This document shows positions 8,616 through 16,983 of a stretch of 64,000 nucleotides of DNA, piece by piece; the first letter of the stretch is position 1; every line of letters starts with the position of its first letter. The notes under the pieces were generated by a model. It saw only the letters and a program-made list of their open reading frames with translations. It did not search any database and had not been told where the DNA came from. Made by a program: the position numbers and the translations under genes. Source of the DNA: Pseudomonas synxantha (GTDB lineage: Bacteria > Pseudomonadota > Gammaproteobacteria > Pseudomonadales > Pseudomonadaceae); NCBI RefSeq assembly GCF_900105675.1, contig NZ_LT629786.1, positions 5,704,001 through 5,768,000 of the forward strand. Direction: 5' to 3'.

Positions 8616-9971
8616 ATGAATGCTCTAGCCCGCCGCGCCGCAGGCCTGCTGCTCAGCACAGTTTGTCTGCCCCTCTCAGCCTTGGCTGCCGACCCACAAC
8701 CCACCCATGAATTCACTCTGGATAACGGCCTTAAAGTGGTCGTGCGCGAAGACCATCGCGCACCAGTGGTGGTTTCCCAGGTCTGGTACAAGGTTGGTTC
8801 AAGCTATGAAACCCCGGGCCAGACCGGTTTGTCCCACGCCCTGGAACACATGATGTTCAAGGGCAGCGCCAAGGTTGGCCCCGGCGAAGCCTCGCTGATC
8901 CTGCGTGACCTGGGCGCCGAAGAAAACGCGTTCACCAGCGATGACTACACCGCCTATTACCAGGTGCTGGCCCGCGACCGCCTGGGCGTGGCCTTCGAAC
9001 TGGAAGCCGACCGCATGGCCAGCCTGCGCCTGCCTGCCGACGAGTTCAGCCGCGAAATCGAGGTCATCAAGGAAGAACGCCGCCTGCGCACCGACGACAA
9101 CCCGATGTCCAAGGCCTACGAGCGTTTCAAGGCCATGGCCTTCCCCGCCAGCGGCTACCACACGCCGACCATCGGCTGGATGGCTGACCTGGACCGCATG
9201 AAGGTCGAGGAGCTGCGCCACTGGTACCAATCCTGGTATGTACCGAACAACGCCACCCTGGTGGTGGTCGGCGACGTGACCCCGGACGAAGTGAAAAACC
9301 TGGCCCAGCGTTACTTCGGCCCGATCCCCAAGCGTGACGTGCCACCGGCGAAGATCCCAATGGAGCTGCCCGAGCCTGGCGAGCGCCTGCTGACCCTGCA
9401 CGTGCAGACCCAACTGCCGAGTGTATTCCTGGGTTTCAACGTACCTGGCCTTGCCACTGCCGAAGACAAACGCTCGGTGCAAGCCCTGCGCCTGATCTCG
9501 GCCCTGCTGGACGGCGGCTACAGCGCGCGCATCTCCGAACAACTGGAGCGTGGCGAGGAGCTGGTGTCTGCCGCTTCCACCAACTACGACGCCTATACCC
9601 GTGGCGATACGCTGTTCATGCTGTCGGCCACACCCAACCAGCAGAAGAAAAAGACCGTAGCCCAAGCCGAAGCCGGCCTGTGGCGCCTGCTTGATGAGTT
9701 GAAAGCCAAGCCGCCGACTGCCGAAGAACTGGAACGGATCCGTGCCCAGGTGATTGCCGGCCTGGTATACCAGCGCGACTCCATTACCAGCCAGGCCACG
9801 GCCATCGGCTCCCTGGAAACCGTCGGCCTGTCCTGGAAGCTGATGGACAGCGAGTTGGCCGATCTGCAAAGCGTCACGCCGGAAGATATCCAGAAAGCTG
9901 CCCGCACCTATTTCACCCACGAACGTCTGAGCGTCGCCCATGTTTTGCCTGAGGAGAGCGCTCATGAGTAA
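8616..9971 (+). CDS. M16 family zinc metallopeptidase, catalytic subunit
   Basis: A 451-residue pitrilysin-family protein. Residues 1-25 form a signal peptide (cleavage near ALA-AD), so the enzyme is periplasmic. The inverted zinc motif HALEH at residues 74-78 and a downstream glutamate in the IEVIKEERRLR segment (about 154) supply the ligands and the catalytic base. A second, inactive M16 domain occupies the C-terminal half. It overlaps the next M16 gene by eight bases. The pair resembles the alpha/beta arrangement of processing peptidases, one subunit catalytic and one not. The substrate is unknown. Confidence 0.93.
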   Translation: MNALARRAAGLLLSTVCLPLSALAADPQPTHEFTLDNGLKVVVREDHRAPVVVSQVWYKVGSSYETPGQTGLSHALEHMMFKGSAKVGPGEASLILRDLGAEENAFTSDDYTAYYQVLARDRLGVAFELEADRMASLRLPADEFSREIEVIKEERRLRTDDNPMSKAYERFKAMAFPASGYHTPTIGWMADLDRMKVEELRHWYQSWYVPNNATLVVVGDVTPDEVKNLAQRYFGPIPKRDVPPAKIPMELPEPGERLLTLHVQTQLPSVFLGFNVPGLATAEDKRSVQALRLISALLDGGYSARISEQLERGEELVSAASTNYDAYTRGDTLFMLSATPNQQKKKTVAQAEAGLWRLLDELKAKPPTAEELERIRAQVIAGLVYQRDSITSQATAIGSLETVGLSWKLMDSELADLQSVTPEDIQKAARTYFTHERLSVAHVLPEESAHE

Positions 9972-11454
9972 TCGTAAAAGCAGCCGCCTGATCCTGCCCG
10001 GCCTGATCGCTGTCACCCTGGTCGCGGCCAGTGCCGTGTATTTCCTGCGCCCGAGCGAGTCGGTCGCCAGCCAGGCCCTGGACAAGGCCCAATCGGCCAG
10101 CACCCTGCAATCCCTGGCAGAGCTGGACGGCAAGGCTCCGACCAACCGCAAGCTCGATGTACAGACCTGGACCACCGCCGAAGGCGCCAAGGTGCTGTTC
10201 GTCGAAGCCCATGAATTGCCGATGTTCGACATGCGCATCCTGTTCGCTGCCGGCAGCAGCCAGGATGGCGATACACCGGGCCTGGCATTGATGACCAATG
10301 CTATGCTCAACGAAGGCGTGCCGGGCAAGAATGTCAGCCAGATCGCCAGTGGTTTTGAGGGCCTGGGTGCCGACTTCGGCAATGGCGCCTACCGCGACAT
10401 GGCGCTGGTTTCTCTGCGCAGCCTGAGCGACAGCGATAAGCGCGAAGCAGCCCTGACACTGTTTGACCAAGTGATCGGCCAGCCGACGTTCCCGGCGGAC
10501 TCCCTGGCACGGATCAAGAACCAGATCCTGGCCGGTTTCGAGTACCAGAAGCAGAACCCCGGCAAACTGGCGAGCATTGAGCTGTTCAAGCGCCTGTACG
10601 GCGACCACCCTTATGCGCACCCAAGCGAAGGCACCTCCGAGAGCGTGCCGAAGATTACCTTGGCGCAGTTGCAGGCGTTTCACGCCAAAGCCTATGCGGC
10701 CGGTAATGCGGTGATTGCGGTGGTGGGCGATCTGACCCGCCCTGAAGCCGAGGCCATGACGGCCAAGGTTTCTGCGTCGCTACCCAAAGGCCCGGCCATG
10801 GCGAAGATTGCCCAGCCGACCGAGCCAAAACCCGGCCTGAGCCGCATCGAGTTCCCATCCAAGCAGACCCACTTGCTGTTCGCACAACTGGGTATCGACC
10901 GCGCCGACCCGGACTACGCTGCCTTATCCCTGGGCAACCAGATCCTCGGTGGCGGCGGCTTCGGCACCCGCTTGATGAGTGAAGTGCGTGAGAAGCGTGG
11001 CCTGACCTACGGTGTGTACTCCGGTTTCTCACCGATGCAGGTGCGCGGCCCGTTCATGATCAACCTGCAGACCCGCGCCGAAATGAGCGGTGGCACCCTG
11101 CGCCTGGTTGAAGACGTGCTGGCTGACTATCTCAAGACCGGCCCGACGCAAAAAGAACTGGATGACGCCAAGCGCGAACTGGCTGGCAGCTTCCCGCTGT
11201 CCACCGCGAGCAATGCCGATATCGTCGGGCAGTTGGGCGCCATGGGTTTCTACAACCTGCCGCTGAACTATCTGGAAGATTTCATGAAACAATCCCAGGC
11301 CCTGACCGTAGAGCAGGTCAAGGCAGCCATGAACAAACACTTGAGCGCCGATAAGATGGTCATCGTGACCGCCGGCCCGACGATTGCGCAAAAGCCACTA
11401 CCGCCCCCCACTGATAAACCTGCCGAGCAGCCGCTCGGGGTTCCGGAGCATTAA
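9964..11454 (+). CDS. M16 family protein, probable non-catalytic partner
   Basis: A 496-residue protein with an N-terminal membrane/signal segment (LILPGLIAVTLVAASAVYFL). It has the M16 fold, but at the expected zinc site reads GDTPGLALMTNAMLNEG, lacking HxxEH. It keeps the substrate-binding glycine-rich region (GNQILGGGGFGTRLMSEVREKRGLTY) with the Arg/Tyr pair typical of the non-catalytic half. The ATG at 9964 overlaps the stop of the upstream catalytic gene, and rsmD starts inside its own stop (TAATG), so the three genes form one coupled unit. A stable heterodimer with the upstream product is inferred. Confidence 0.92.
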   Translation: MSNRKSSRLILPGLIAVTLVAASAVYFLRPSESVASQALDKAQSASTLQSLAELDGKAPTNRKLDVQTWTTAEGAKVLFVEAHELPMFDMRILFAAGSSQDGDTPGLALMTNAMLNEGVPGKNVSQIASGFEGLGADFGNGAYRDMALVSLRSLSDSDKREAALTLFDQVIGQPTFPADSLARIKNQILAGFEYQKQNPGKLASIELFKRLYGDHPYAHPSEGTSESVPKITLAQLQAFHAKAYAAGNAVIAVVGDLTRPEAEAMTAKVSASLPKGPAMAKIAQPTEPKPGLSRIEFPSKQTHLLFAQLGIDRADPDYAALSLGNQILGGGGFGTRLMSEVREKRGLTYGVYSGFSPMQVRGPFMINLQTRAEMSGGTLRLVEDVLADYLKTGPTQKELDDAKRELAGSFPLSTASNADIVGQLGAMGFYNLPLNYLEDFMKQSQALTVEQVKAAMNKHLSADKMVIVTAGPTIAQKPLPPPTDKPAEQPLGVPEH

Positions 11455-12071
11455 TGGCCAGTTCATCTCGCCCGAAAAAACCTGTCCACAACGTACATAA
11501 CGGTGTGGGCCAACTGCGCATCATTGGCGGTGAATGGGGCAGCCGCAAGCTGAGCTTCCCCGACGTCGTCGGCCTGCGCCCGACGCCGGACCGCGTGCGT
11601 GAAACCCTGTTCAACTGGCTCGCGCCATATATCGGCGGGGCCAAGGTGCTCGATCCGTTCGCCGGCAGTGGCGCGTTGTTCCTGGAGGCGCTGTCCCGTG
11701 GTGCCGCCCAGGGCCAGGCGCTTGATGCCAGTAATGTGGCAGTGTCCAGCCTCAAGGAGCACCTGGGCACGCTGCGCTGCACTACCGGCCAGGTGCAGAC
11801 GGCTGACGCGCTGCGCTATCTGGAAACCCAGGCAGCCACGGAATATGACGTGGTGTTTCTCGACCCGCCGTTCAACCAGAACCTGCTGCCGACCGTGTGC
11901 GCATTGCTGGAAGAACGTCAGTGGTTGGCGCCGGATGCCTGGGTCTACACTGAAAGCGAGACCGCGCCGTCCACTCTCGGCCTGCCGGGCAGCTGGCGCC
12001 TGCACCGGGAGCAGAAATCCGGGCGGGTGTATTACGCACTGTGGCACCGGTTGATCGAAAACGCCGCTTAA
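11454..12071 (+). CDS. rsmD: 16S rRNA (guanine966-N2)-methyltransferase RsmD
   Basis: A 205-residue SAM-dependent methyltransferase that modifies G966 of 16S rRNA in the assembled 30S subunit. It shows LRIIGGEWGSRKL, RPTPDRVRETLFNWL, the SAM motif VLDPFAGSGALFLEALSRGA and the catalytic DPPF (residues 137-140). The N-terminal 15 residues are basic. Its start overlaps the preceding M16 stop by one base. Confidence 0.95.
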   Translation: MASSSRPKKPVHNVHNGVGQLRIIGGEWGSRKLSFPDVVGLRPTPDRVRETLFNWLAPYIGGAKVLDPFAGSGALFLEALSRGAAQGQALDASNVAVSSLKEHLGTLRCTTGQVQTADALRYLETQAATEYDVVFLDPPFNQNLLPTVCALLEERQWLAPDAWVYTESETAPSTLGLPGSWRLHREQKSGRVYYALWHRLIENAA

Positions 12072-12122
12072 CCTGTGGTTAGGGAGCTTGCCACGGCAAG
12101 CTCACTGGCTACCGAGAGTTTC

Positions 12123-13118
12123 ATGACACCCTCTTCCGACTTGTTCAAACCCGCCTTCGGCCTCGGCAATCCTCACCTGCAAACATTGTGGGGGCCGCTG
12201 TGGCGCCCGACGACCCACATCGAGCGCCAGCGCGAACGCCTGTGGCTGGAAGACGGCGACTTCCTCGACCTCGACTGGCACGGCCCCCACGATGCACAGG
12301 TACCGTTGGTGCTGGTGTTGCATGGCCTCACCGGTTCGTCCAACTCACCCTACGTGGCCGGCCTGCAAAAAGCCCTTGCCGCCCAAGGCTGGGCCAGCGT
12401 CGCATTGAACTGGCGGGGCTGCTCCGGCGAGCCGAACCTGCTTGCCCGCAGCTATCACTCCGGTGCCAGCGAAGACCTGGCGGCGGCGATTGCCCATCTG
12501 CGCGCCAAGCGGCCGCTGGCACCCTTGTATGCCGTGGGATATTCACTGGGCGCAAATGTGCTGCTCAAGCACCTGGGGGAAACCGGCATGGCTTCGCAGC
12601 TGCAAGGCGCGGCGGCGGTGTCGGTGCCATTTCGCCTCGATCAGTGCGCTGACCGCATCGGGCTGGGGTTTTCGCGGATCTATCAGAAACACTTCATGCG
12701 CGAGATGCTGGCGTATATCCGCGTCAAGCAGCGCCAGTTTTTGCAGGATGGCCGTGAGGAAGGGCTCGAAACCCTGAAAGCATTGGGCTCCCTGGAAAAA
12801 ATGCGCACGTTCTGGGACTTCGACGGGCGGGTGACGGCGCCGTTGCATGGTTTTCTGAGTGCTGAGGATTACTATCGCCGCGCCTCCAGTCGCTACTACC
12901 TGGGCGATATCCGCACACCAACGCTGATCATCCAGGCGGCCGATGATCCGTTTGTGTTTGCTCATAGCCTCCCCGAGGCGAGTGAACTCTCGGAGTGCAC
13001 CGAGTTTGAATTGCTGGCAAAGGGTGGGCACGTGGGGTTCGTGGAGGGCTCGCTGAAACGCCCAGGCTATTACCTGGAACGCCGCATCCCACAATGGCTA
13101 CTGGCACAACATGGATAA
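12123..13118 (+). CDS. YheT-type alpha/beta hydrolase
   Basis: A 331-residue hydrolase of the YheT/ABHD1-3 family. The N-terminal PAFGLGNPHLQTLWGPLWR is the family hallmark. The oxyanion region is LHGLTGSSNSPYV, the nucleophile serine is S141 in VGYSLGANV, and the acid and histidine lie in AADDPFVF and KGGHVGFVE. The substrate is unknown; related proteins act on carboxyl esters. The ATG at 12123 is preferred to an in-frame ATG at 12075 because the family starts just before PAFGLGNPHLQT. The stop merges with a REPIN. Confidence 0.9.
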   Translation: MTPSSDLFKPAFGLGNPHLQTLWGPLWRPTTHIERQRERLWLEDGDFLDLDWHGPHDAQVPLVLVLHGLTGSSNSPYVAGLQKALAAQGWASVALNWRGCSGEPNLLARSYHSGASEDLAAAIAHLRAKRPLAPLYAVGYSLGANVLLKHLGETGMASQLQGAAAVSVPFRLDQCADRIGLGFSRIYQKHFMREMLAYIRVKQRQFLQDGREEGLETLKALGSLEKMRTFWDFDGRVTAPLHGFLSAEDYYRRASSRYYLGDIRTPTLIIQAADDPFVFAHSLPEASELSECTEFELLAKGGHVGFVEGSLKRPGYYLERRIPQWLLAQHG

Positions 13119-13214
13119 AAATGTGGGAGGGGGCTTGCTGCCGATTGCAGTGGGTCAGCTAAAGATAAGCTGACTGTTACACCGCTATCGGGAGCAAGCC
13201 CCCTCCCACATTTT
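13118..13214. repeat. REPIN (inverted REP doublet)
   Basis: Outer arms AAAATGTGGG and CCCACATTTT enclose GAGGGGGCTTGCTGCCGATTGC on one side and GCTATCGGGAGCAAGCCCCC on the other. The left inner arm has two substitutions relative to the right. The left end overlaps the last base of the hydrolase stop codon. It separates convergent genes. Confidence 0.94.
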
Positions 13215-13238
13215 GATTGGGTTTACAGGGGCGATTGC

Positions 13239-14093
13239 TCAGTCGCCTGTTGCAATTTCCCGCGCCGGATCCGTAATCCACTCACTCCACGACCCCGCAT
13301 ATAACTTGCCCAACGGATACCCCGCCAACGCCAGGGCAAACAGGTTATGGCATGCCGTCACCCCCGAACCGCAGTACGCCACCAACTCCTCCGGCGGGCG
13401 CCCCTGCAACTGCGCAGCAAAGCGTTGCTTGAGCTGCTCGGCCGGCAGGAAGCGCCCGTCACTGCCCAGGTTTTCAGTGAATGCCGCGCACTGCGCGCCA
13501 GGGATGTGCCCGGCAATCGGATCGATGGGTTCAACCTCTCCACGAAAGCGCGGCTGGGCGCGGGCGTCGATCAGAGTCAAGCCAGGTCGACCCAGGCGCT
13601 TGTGCAAGTGCTCGGCATCCAGCACCAACCGGTGATCCGGCGTTCCGGCAAAGGTGCCTGGCTCAATCACCGGTGCATCCAGGCTCAAGGGGAAACCAGC
13701 GACATGCCGGGCCTTGAGGCCACCGTCGAGAATAAACACGCCCTCCCGCTTGCCCAGCCAGGCCAACAGCCACCAGGCACGGGCCGCATAGGCGCCTGGG
13801 CCATCGTCATATAGCACCACATCGGTGTCGGCACTGATGCCCCAGGCCCGTAGCTGCTTGGCGAACGTGTCTGCTGCTGGCAAAGGATGACGACCCGTCA
13901 CGCCCTTGGTTACCGGGCCGCTGAGGTGGCGCTCCAGGTCGGCGTATTGAGCCCCCTCGATATGCCCTTCGGCGTAACTGCACAGCCCGTAGTCCGGGTC
14001 CTCCAGGGCAAAGCGGCAATCCAGGATCACCAGCCCGGCCGACTTCTGGCGCTCGGCCAATTGCTGGGGGCTGATCAGTTGGGCAAGCGGCAT
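13239..14093 (-). CDS. sseA: Sulfurtransferase, 3-mercaptopyruvate/thiosulfate type
   Basis: A 284-residue protein with two rhodanese domains. The C-terminal domain has the catalytic loop CGSGVTA with C241, typical of 3-mercaptopyruvate sulfurtransferases. The N-terminal domain has DCRFALEDPDYG, but its loop lacks a cysteine (DDGPGAYAARA). The enzyme moves sulfur to cyanide or thiols through a cysteine persulfide. The start at 14093 has AGGAG (CAGGAGTCCGTC) and replaces a longer frame without one. Its exact sulfur donor cannot be decided from sequence. Confidence 0.88.
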   Translation of the reverse strand: MPLAQLISPQQLAERQKSAGLVILDCRFALEDPDYGLCSYAEGHIEGAQYADLERHLSGPVTKGVTGRHPLPAADTFAKQLRAWGISADTDVVLYDDGPGAYAARAWWLLAWLGKREGVFILDGGLKARHVAGFPLSLDAPVIEPGTFAGTPDHRLVLDAEHLHKRLGRPGLTLIDARAQPRFRGEVEPIDPIAGHIPGAQCAAFTENLGSDGRFLPAEQLKQRFAAQLQGRPPEELVAYCGSGVTACHNLFALALAGYPLGKLYAGSWSEWITDPAREIATGD

Positions 14094-14127
14094 GACGGAC
14101 TCCTGTGAATACAAAGGGGGAAAGGTC

Positions 14128-14799
14128 CTACTTCACTTCTTCCAGTGCCTGGTTCAACGGCACGTAAAACTCTTTGAACAAGGCGTCCACCGCCTCTTTG
14201 GCCTGGGGCGTGACAAACCCCGCCTCCAGCACCAGCACCTGGTACACCCCGCGCTTGATCGCTTCGGCGCTCAGGTGGGTGGATTTCTCATTGGTGGTGC
14301 ACAGGAATCGCACCCACGAGGTCAGGATGATCCAGGCGTTCAGGGTCAGGGCCTCGGTTTGCACCGGGTCCATATTGAGAATGCCTGCGTCGACAAACCC
14401 CTGGTAGATAGCACCACCCTGGATCAGGCAACGCTGGGAAAACCGCCGGTAGCCAGTGGCCAGTTCCGGGTCGCTTTCGAGTAAATGTTCAAGATCGCGG
14501 TGCAGGAAACGATAACGCCACATGCCCGCCAGCACGGCCTGCAGATAAAAGCGCTTGTCTTCCACCACCATCGTGCGCCCCTGGGGCGGGCGCAGGAAAC
14601 TGTCCACCAACGCTTCATATTCGCGAAACAGCACGGCGATGATCGCCTGCTTGTTGGGGAAGTGGTAGTACAGGTTACCCGGGGAAATTTCCATGTGGGC
14701 GGCAATGTGGTTGGTGCTGACACTGCGCTCGCCCTGCTGGTTAAAAAGCTCCAGGCTGGTTTGCACAATGCGCTCGCTGGTCTTTACTCGTGGTGCCAT
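14128..14799 (-). CDS. TetR family transcriptional regulator
   Basis: A 223-residue repressor-type protein. The N-terminal helix-turn-helix spans about residues 10-55 (RIVQTSLELFNQQGERSVSTNHIAAHMEISPGNLYYHFPNKQAII), and the rest is an all-helical ligand/dimer domain. It is divergent from the aldehyde dehydrogenase gene with 144 bases between the starts. That gap holds a perfect 7-bp inverted repeat set in a likely promoter, so control of the neighbouring oxidation genes is the natural inference. The ligand is unknown. Confidence 0.9.
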   Translation of the reverse strand: MAPRVKTSERIVQTSLELFNQQGERSVSTNHIAAHMEISPGNLYYHFPNKQAIIAVLFREYEALVDSFLRPPQGRTMVVEDKRFYLQAVLAGMWRYRFLHRDLEHLLESDPELATGYRRFSQRCLIQGGAIYQGFVDAGILNMDPVQTEALTLNAWIILTSWVRFLCTTNEKSTHLSAEAIKRGVYQVLVLEAGFVTPQAKEAVDALFKEFYVPLNQALEEVK

Positions 14800-14882
14800 G
14801 GGGGATCAGCTTCTATACACGGGATGGGCCATCTTACGGCCTATGCCGGCCAGGATAAATCCGGATGTTACTGCAATGTTAT

Positions 14883-14911
14883 TTGACAATTTAGAGCAAT
14901 GACTCTAAAAA
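14883..14911 (+). promoter_or_regulatory. Candidate TetR operator in the calB promoter
   Basis: TTTAGAG (14890-14896), six bases, then CTCTAAA (14903-14909) make a perfect 7-bp inverted repeat. It starts just after a TTGACA at 14883-14888, and a weak -10 (TAAAAA, 14906-14911) follows at 17-base spacing. A repressor bound here would block the promoter of the aldehyde dehydrogenase gene. The site overlaps an in-frame ATG at 14899, which argues for the downstream start at 14944. Confidence 0.55.
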
Positions 14912-14943
14912 TCCAGGCAGACAATAACAACCGGGACCGCGCC

Positions 14944-16371
14944 ATGCCTGCCAACGTTGCCTACCTGCAAGACTCCCAGGCGCTGGATCACCTCCAAGAC
15001 CTGTTCGACGCCCAACGTCGCGCCTACGCCGCCAACCCGATGCCACCGGCGGCGCAACGCCAGCAATGGCTCAAGGCCTTGCGGGACATGCTCAGCGATG
15101 AACGCCAGGCGCTGATCACGGCGATCAGCCAGGACTTCAGCCATCGCAGCGCGGACGAAACCCTGTTCGCCGAACTGATGCCCAGCCTGCACGGCATTCA
15201 CTATGCCAGCAAACACCTCAAGGGCTGGATGAAACCCTCCCGCCGCGCTGTAGGCATTGCCTTCCAGCCCGCCTCGGCCAAGGTCATTTACCAACCCTTG
15301 GGCGTGGTCGGCGTCATCGTGCCGTGGAACTACCCGTTGTACCTGGCCATCGGTCCGCTGGTAGGGGCGTTGGCAGCCGGCAACCGGGTGATGCTCAAGC
15401 TCAGCGAATCCACGCCGGCCACCGGCGAACTGCTCAAGACGCTGCTCGCCAGGATCTTCCCCGAGGACCTGGTTTGCGTGGTACTGGGCGAAGCCGAAGT
15501 GGGCATGGCGTTTTCCAAATTGCGCTTCGATCACCTGCTGTTCACTGGCGCCACCAGCATTGGCAAGCACGTGATGCGCGCAGCCGCCGAACACCTCACG
15601 CCGGTCACCCTTGAGTTGGGCGGTAAGTCGCCAGCCATTGTCTCGGCCGATGTCCCCCTCAAGGACGCCGCCGAGCGTATTGCCTTCGGTAAAACCCTGA
15701 ACGCCGGGCAAACCTGCGTGGCGCCGGACTACGTGTTGGTTCCGGAAGACCGCGTGGAGGGGTTTGTCGAGGCTTACTCCAAGGCCATTCGCGGGTTCTA
15801 TCCGACCCTGGCTGACAACCCGGACTACACCGCCATCATCAACGAGCGACAACTGGCCCGGCTCCATGCGTACGCCAAGGACGCCACCGACAAGGGCGCC
15901 ACCCTGATCCCGCTGTACGAGCAAGACCAGGCGCGGCGGATGGCCCACAGCCTGCTATTGAATGTCACCGACGACATGACCGTGATGCAGGACGAAATCT
16001 TCGGCCCGCTTTTGCCCATCGTGCCTTATCGCGGCCTTGACCAAGCCTTTGCCTACATAAACCAACGTCCGCGCCCACTGGCCCTATATTACTTCGGCTA
16101 CAACAAGGGCGAGCAGGAGCGGGTGCTCCACGAAACCCACTCCGGTGGCGTATGCCTGAACGACACCTTGCTGCACGTCGCCCAGGATGACATGCCGTTC
16201 GGTGGCATCGGCCCGTCGGGCATGGGCCATTACCACGGCCATGAGGGTTTCCTGACGTTCAGCAAGGCCAAGGGCGTGCTGGTAAAACAACGCCTCAACG
16301 CAGCGAAGCTGATCTACCCGCCCTATGGCAAATCGATCCAGAAACTGATCCAGAAGCTGTTTATCCGCTGA
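14944..16371 (+). CDS. calB: Coniferyl-aldehyde-dehydrogenase-like aldehyde dehydrogenase
   Basis: A 475-residue NAD(P)-dependent aldehyde dehydrogenase of the class containing Pseudomonas CalB. Cofactor loop: VVGVIVPWNYPLYLAIGPL. The general base is E224 in LELGGKSP and the nucleophile is C258 in NAGQTCVAPDY. The C-terminal HSGGVCLNDTLLHVAQDDMPFGGIGPSGMGHYHG is characteristic of this subfamily. The true substrate may be coniferaldehyde or another bulky or long-chain aldehyde. It heads a same-strand run with a Tat-leader protein and a GMC oxidoreductase and is divergent from the TetR gene. The Shine-Dalgarno is weak. Confidence 0.85.
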   Translation: MPANVAYLQDSQALDHLQDLFDAQRRAYAANPMPPAAQRQQWLKALRDMLSDERQALITAISQDFSHRSADETLFAELMPSLHGIHYASKHLKGWMKPSRRAVGIAFQPASAKVIYQPLGVVGVIVPWNYPLYLAIGPLVGALAAGNRVMLKLSESTPATGELLKTLLARIFPEDLVCVVLGEAEVGMAFSKLRFDHLLFTGATSIGKHVMRAAAEHLTPVTLELGGKSPAIVSADVPLKDAAERIAFGKTLNAGQTCVAPDYVLVPEDRVEGFVEAYSKAIRGFYPTLADNPDYTAIINERQLARLHAYAKDATDKGATLIPLYEQDQARRMAHSLLLNVTDDMTVMQDEIFGPLLPIVPYRGLDQAFAYINQRPRPLALYYFGYNKGEQERVLHETHSGGVCLNDTLLHVAQDDMPFGGIGPSGMGHYHGHEGFLTFSKAKGVLVKQRLNAAKLIYPPYGKSIQKLIQKLFIR

Positions 16372-16400
16372 TAACCGCCACCTTCGGGACGATAAAAATA

Positions 16401-16946
16401 ATGAATCCCAGCCTGACTGACTCACCCGCGCTGTCGCGGCGCGGCGTCTTGAAAATCGGCCTGTGCGCCAGCGCGTTTCTCGCCACTGCCGGGCTTGGCG
16501 CCAGCCTCAGCGGCTGCTCCAGCAGTACACCGGCCAGTGGCTTTGCCATGCTGCGCGCCAGTGACTTGCCGTTTTTGCGTGCGGTGATCCCGGTGCTGCT
16601 GGAAGGCGCGGCCAGCGCCGAGGCGGTGGTCGCTGGCATTGACGACACTCTGAAAAAGCTCGACTACAGCCTGCAGCACTTGTCGCCAGAAATGTTCAAG
16701 CTCACCCAGCAGTTATTTGACGTGCTGAGCATGGGTATCACCCGCGGCCCGTTGACCGGTATCTGGGGCAGTTGGGAGAACGCCAGCAGCGAGCAAATCC
16801 GCAACTTCCTGCACCGTTGGGAGAACAGCTACCTGAACCTGCTGCGCATGGGCCAGGGCTCGTTGCTCAAGCTGGTAATCATGGCCTGGTACTTCCGGCC
16901 CGCGTCCTGGGCCCATTGCGGCTACCCCGGCCCGCCGAAGATCTGA
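16401..16946 (+). CDS. Twin-arginine-leader lipoprotein-like protein next to a GMC oxidoreductase
   Basis: A 181-residue protein. The N-terminus has SRRGVLKIG, a twin-arginine motif, a hydrophobic stretch (LCASAFLATAGLGASL) and then LSGC, a lipobox-like site at residue 37, so it may be a Tat-exported lipoprotein. The remainder is mostly helical with DDTLKKLDYSLQHL and a conserved-looking C-terminus rich in Trp and Pro (MAWYFRPASWAHCGYPGPPKI). It resembles the small accessory subunits of membrane-bound sugar/alcohol dehydrogenases. I infer that it escorts or anchors the downstream GMC protein, which has no leader of its own. Confidence 0.7.
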   Translation: MNPSLTDSPALSRRGVLKIGLCASAFLATAGLGASLSGCSSSTPASGFAMLRASDLPFLRAVIPVLLEGAASAEAVVAGIDDTLKKLDYSLQHLSPEMFKLTQQLFDVLSMGITRGPLTGIWGSWENASSEQIRNFLHRWENSYLNLLRMGQGSLLKLVIMAWYFRPASWAHCGYPGPPKI

Positions 16947-16983
16947 TTCGCATCCCTCACAATAAAAACCAGAGACGAACCTG

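Noticed and set aside
12075..12122. Longer N-terminus for the YheT-type hydrolase
   Set aside because: The family begins just before PAFGLGNPHLQT; the added residues show no conservation-like pattern.
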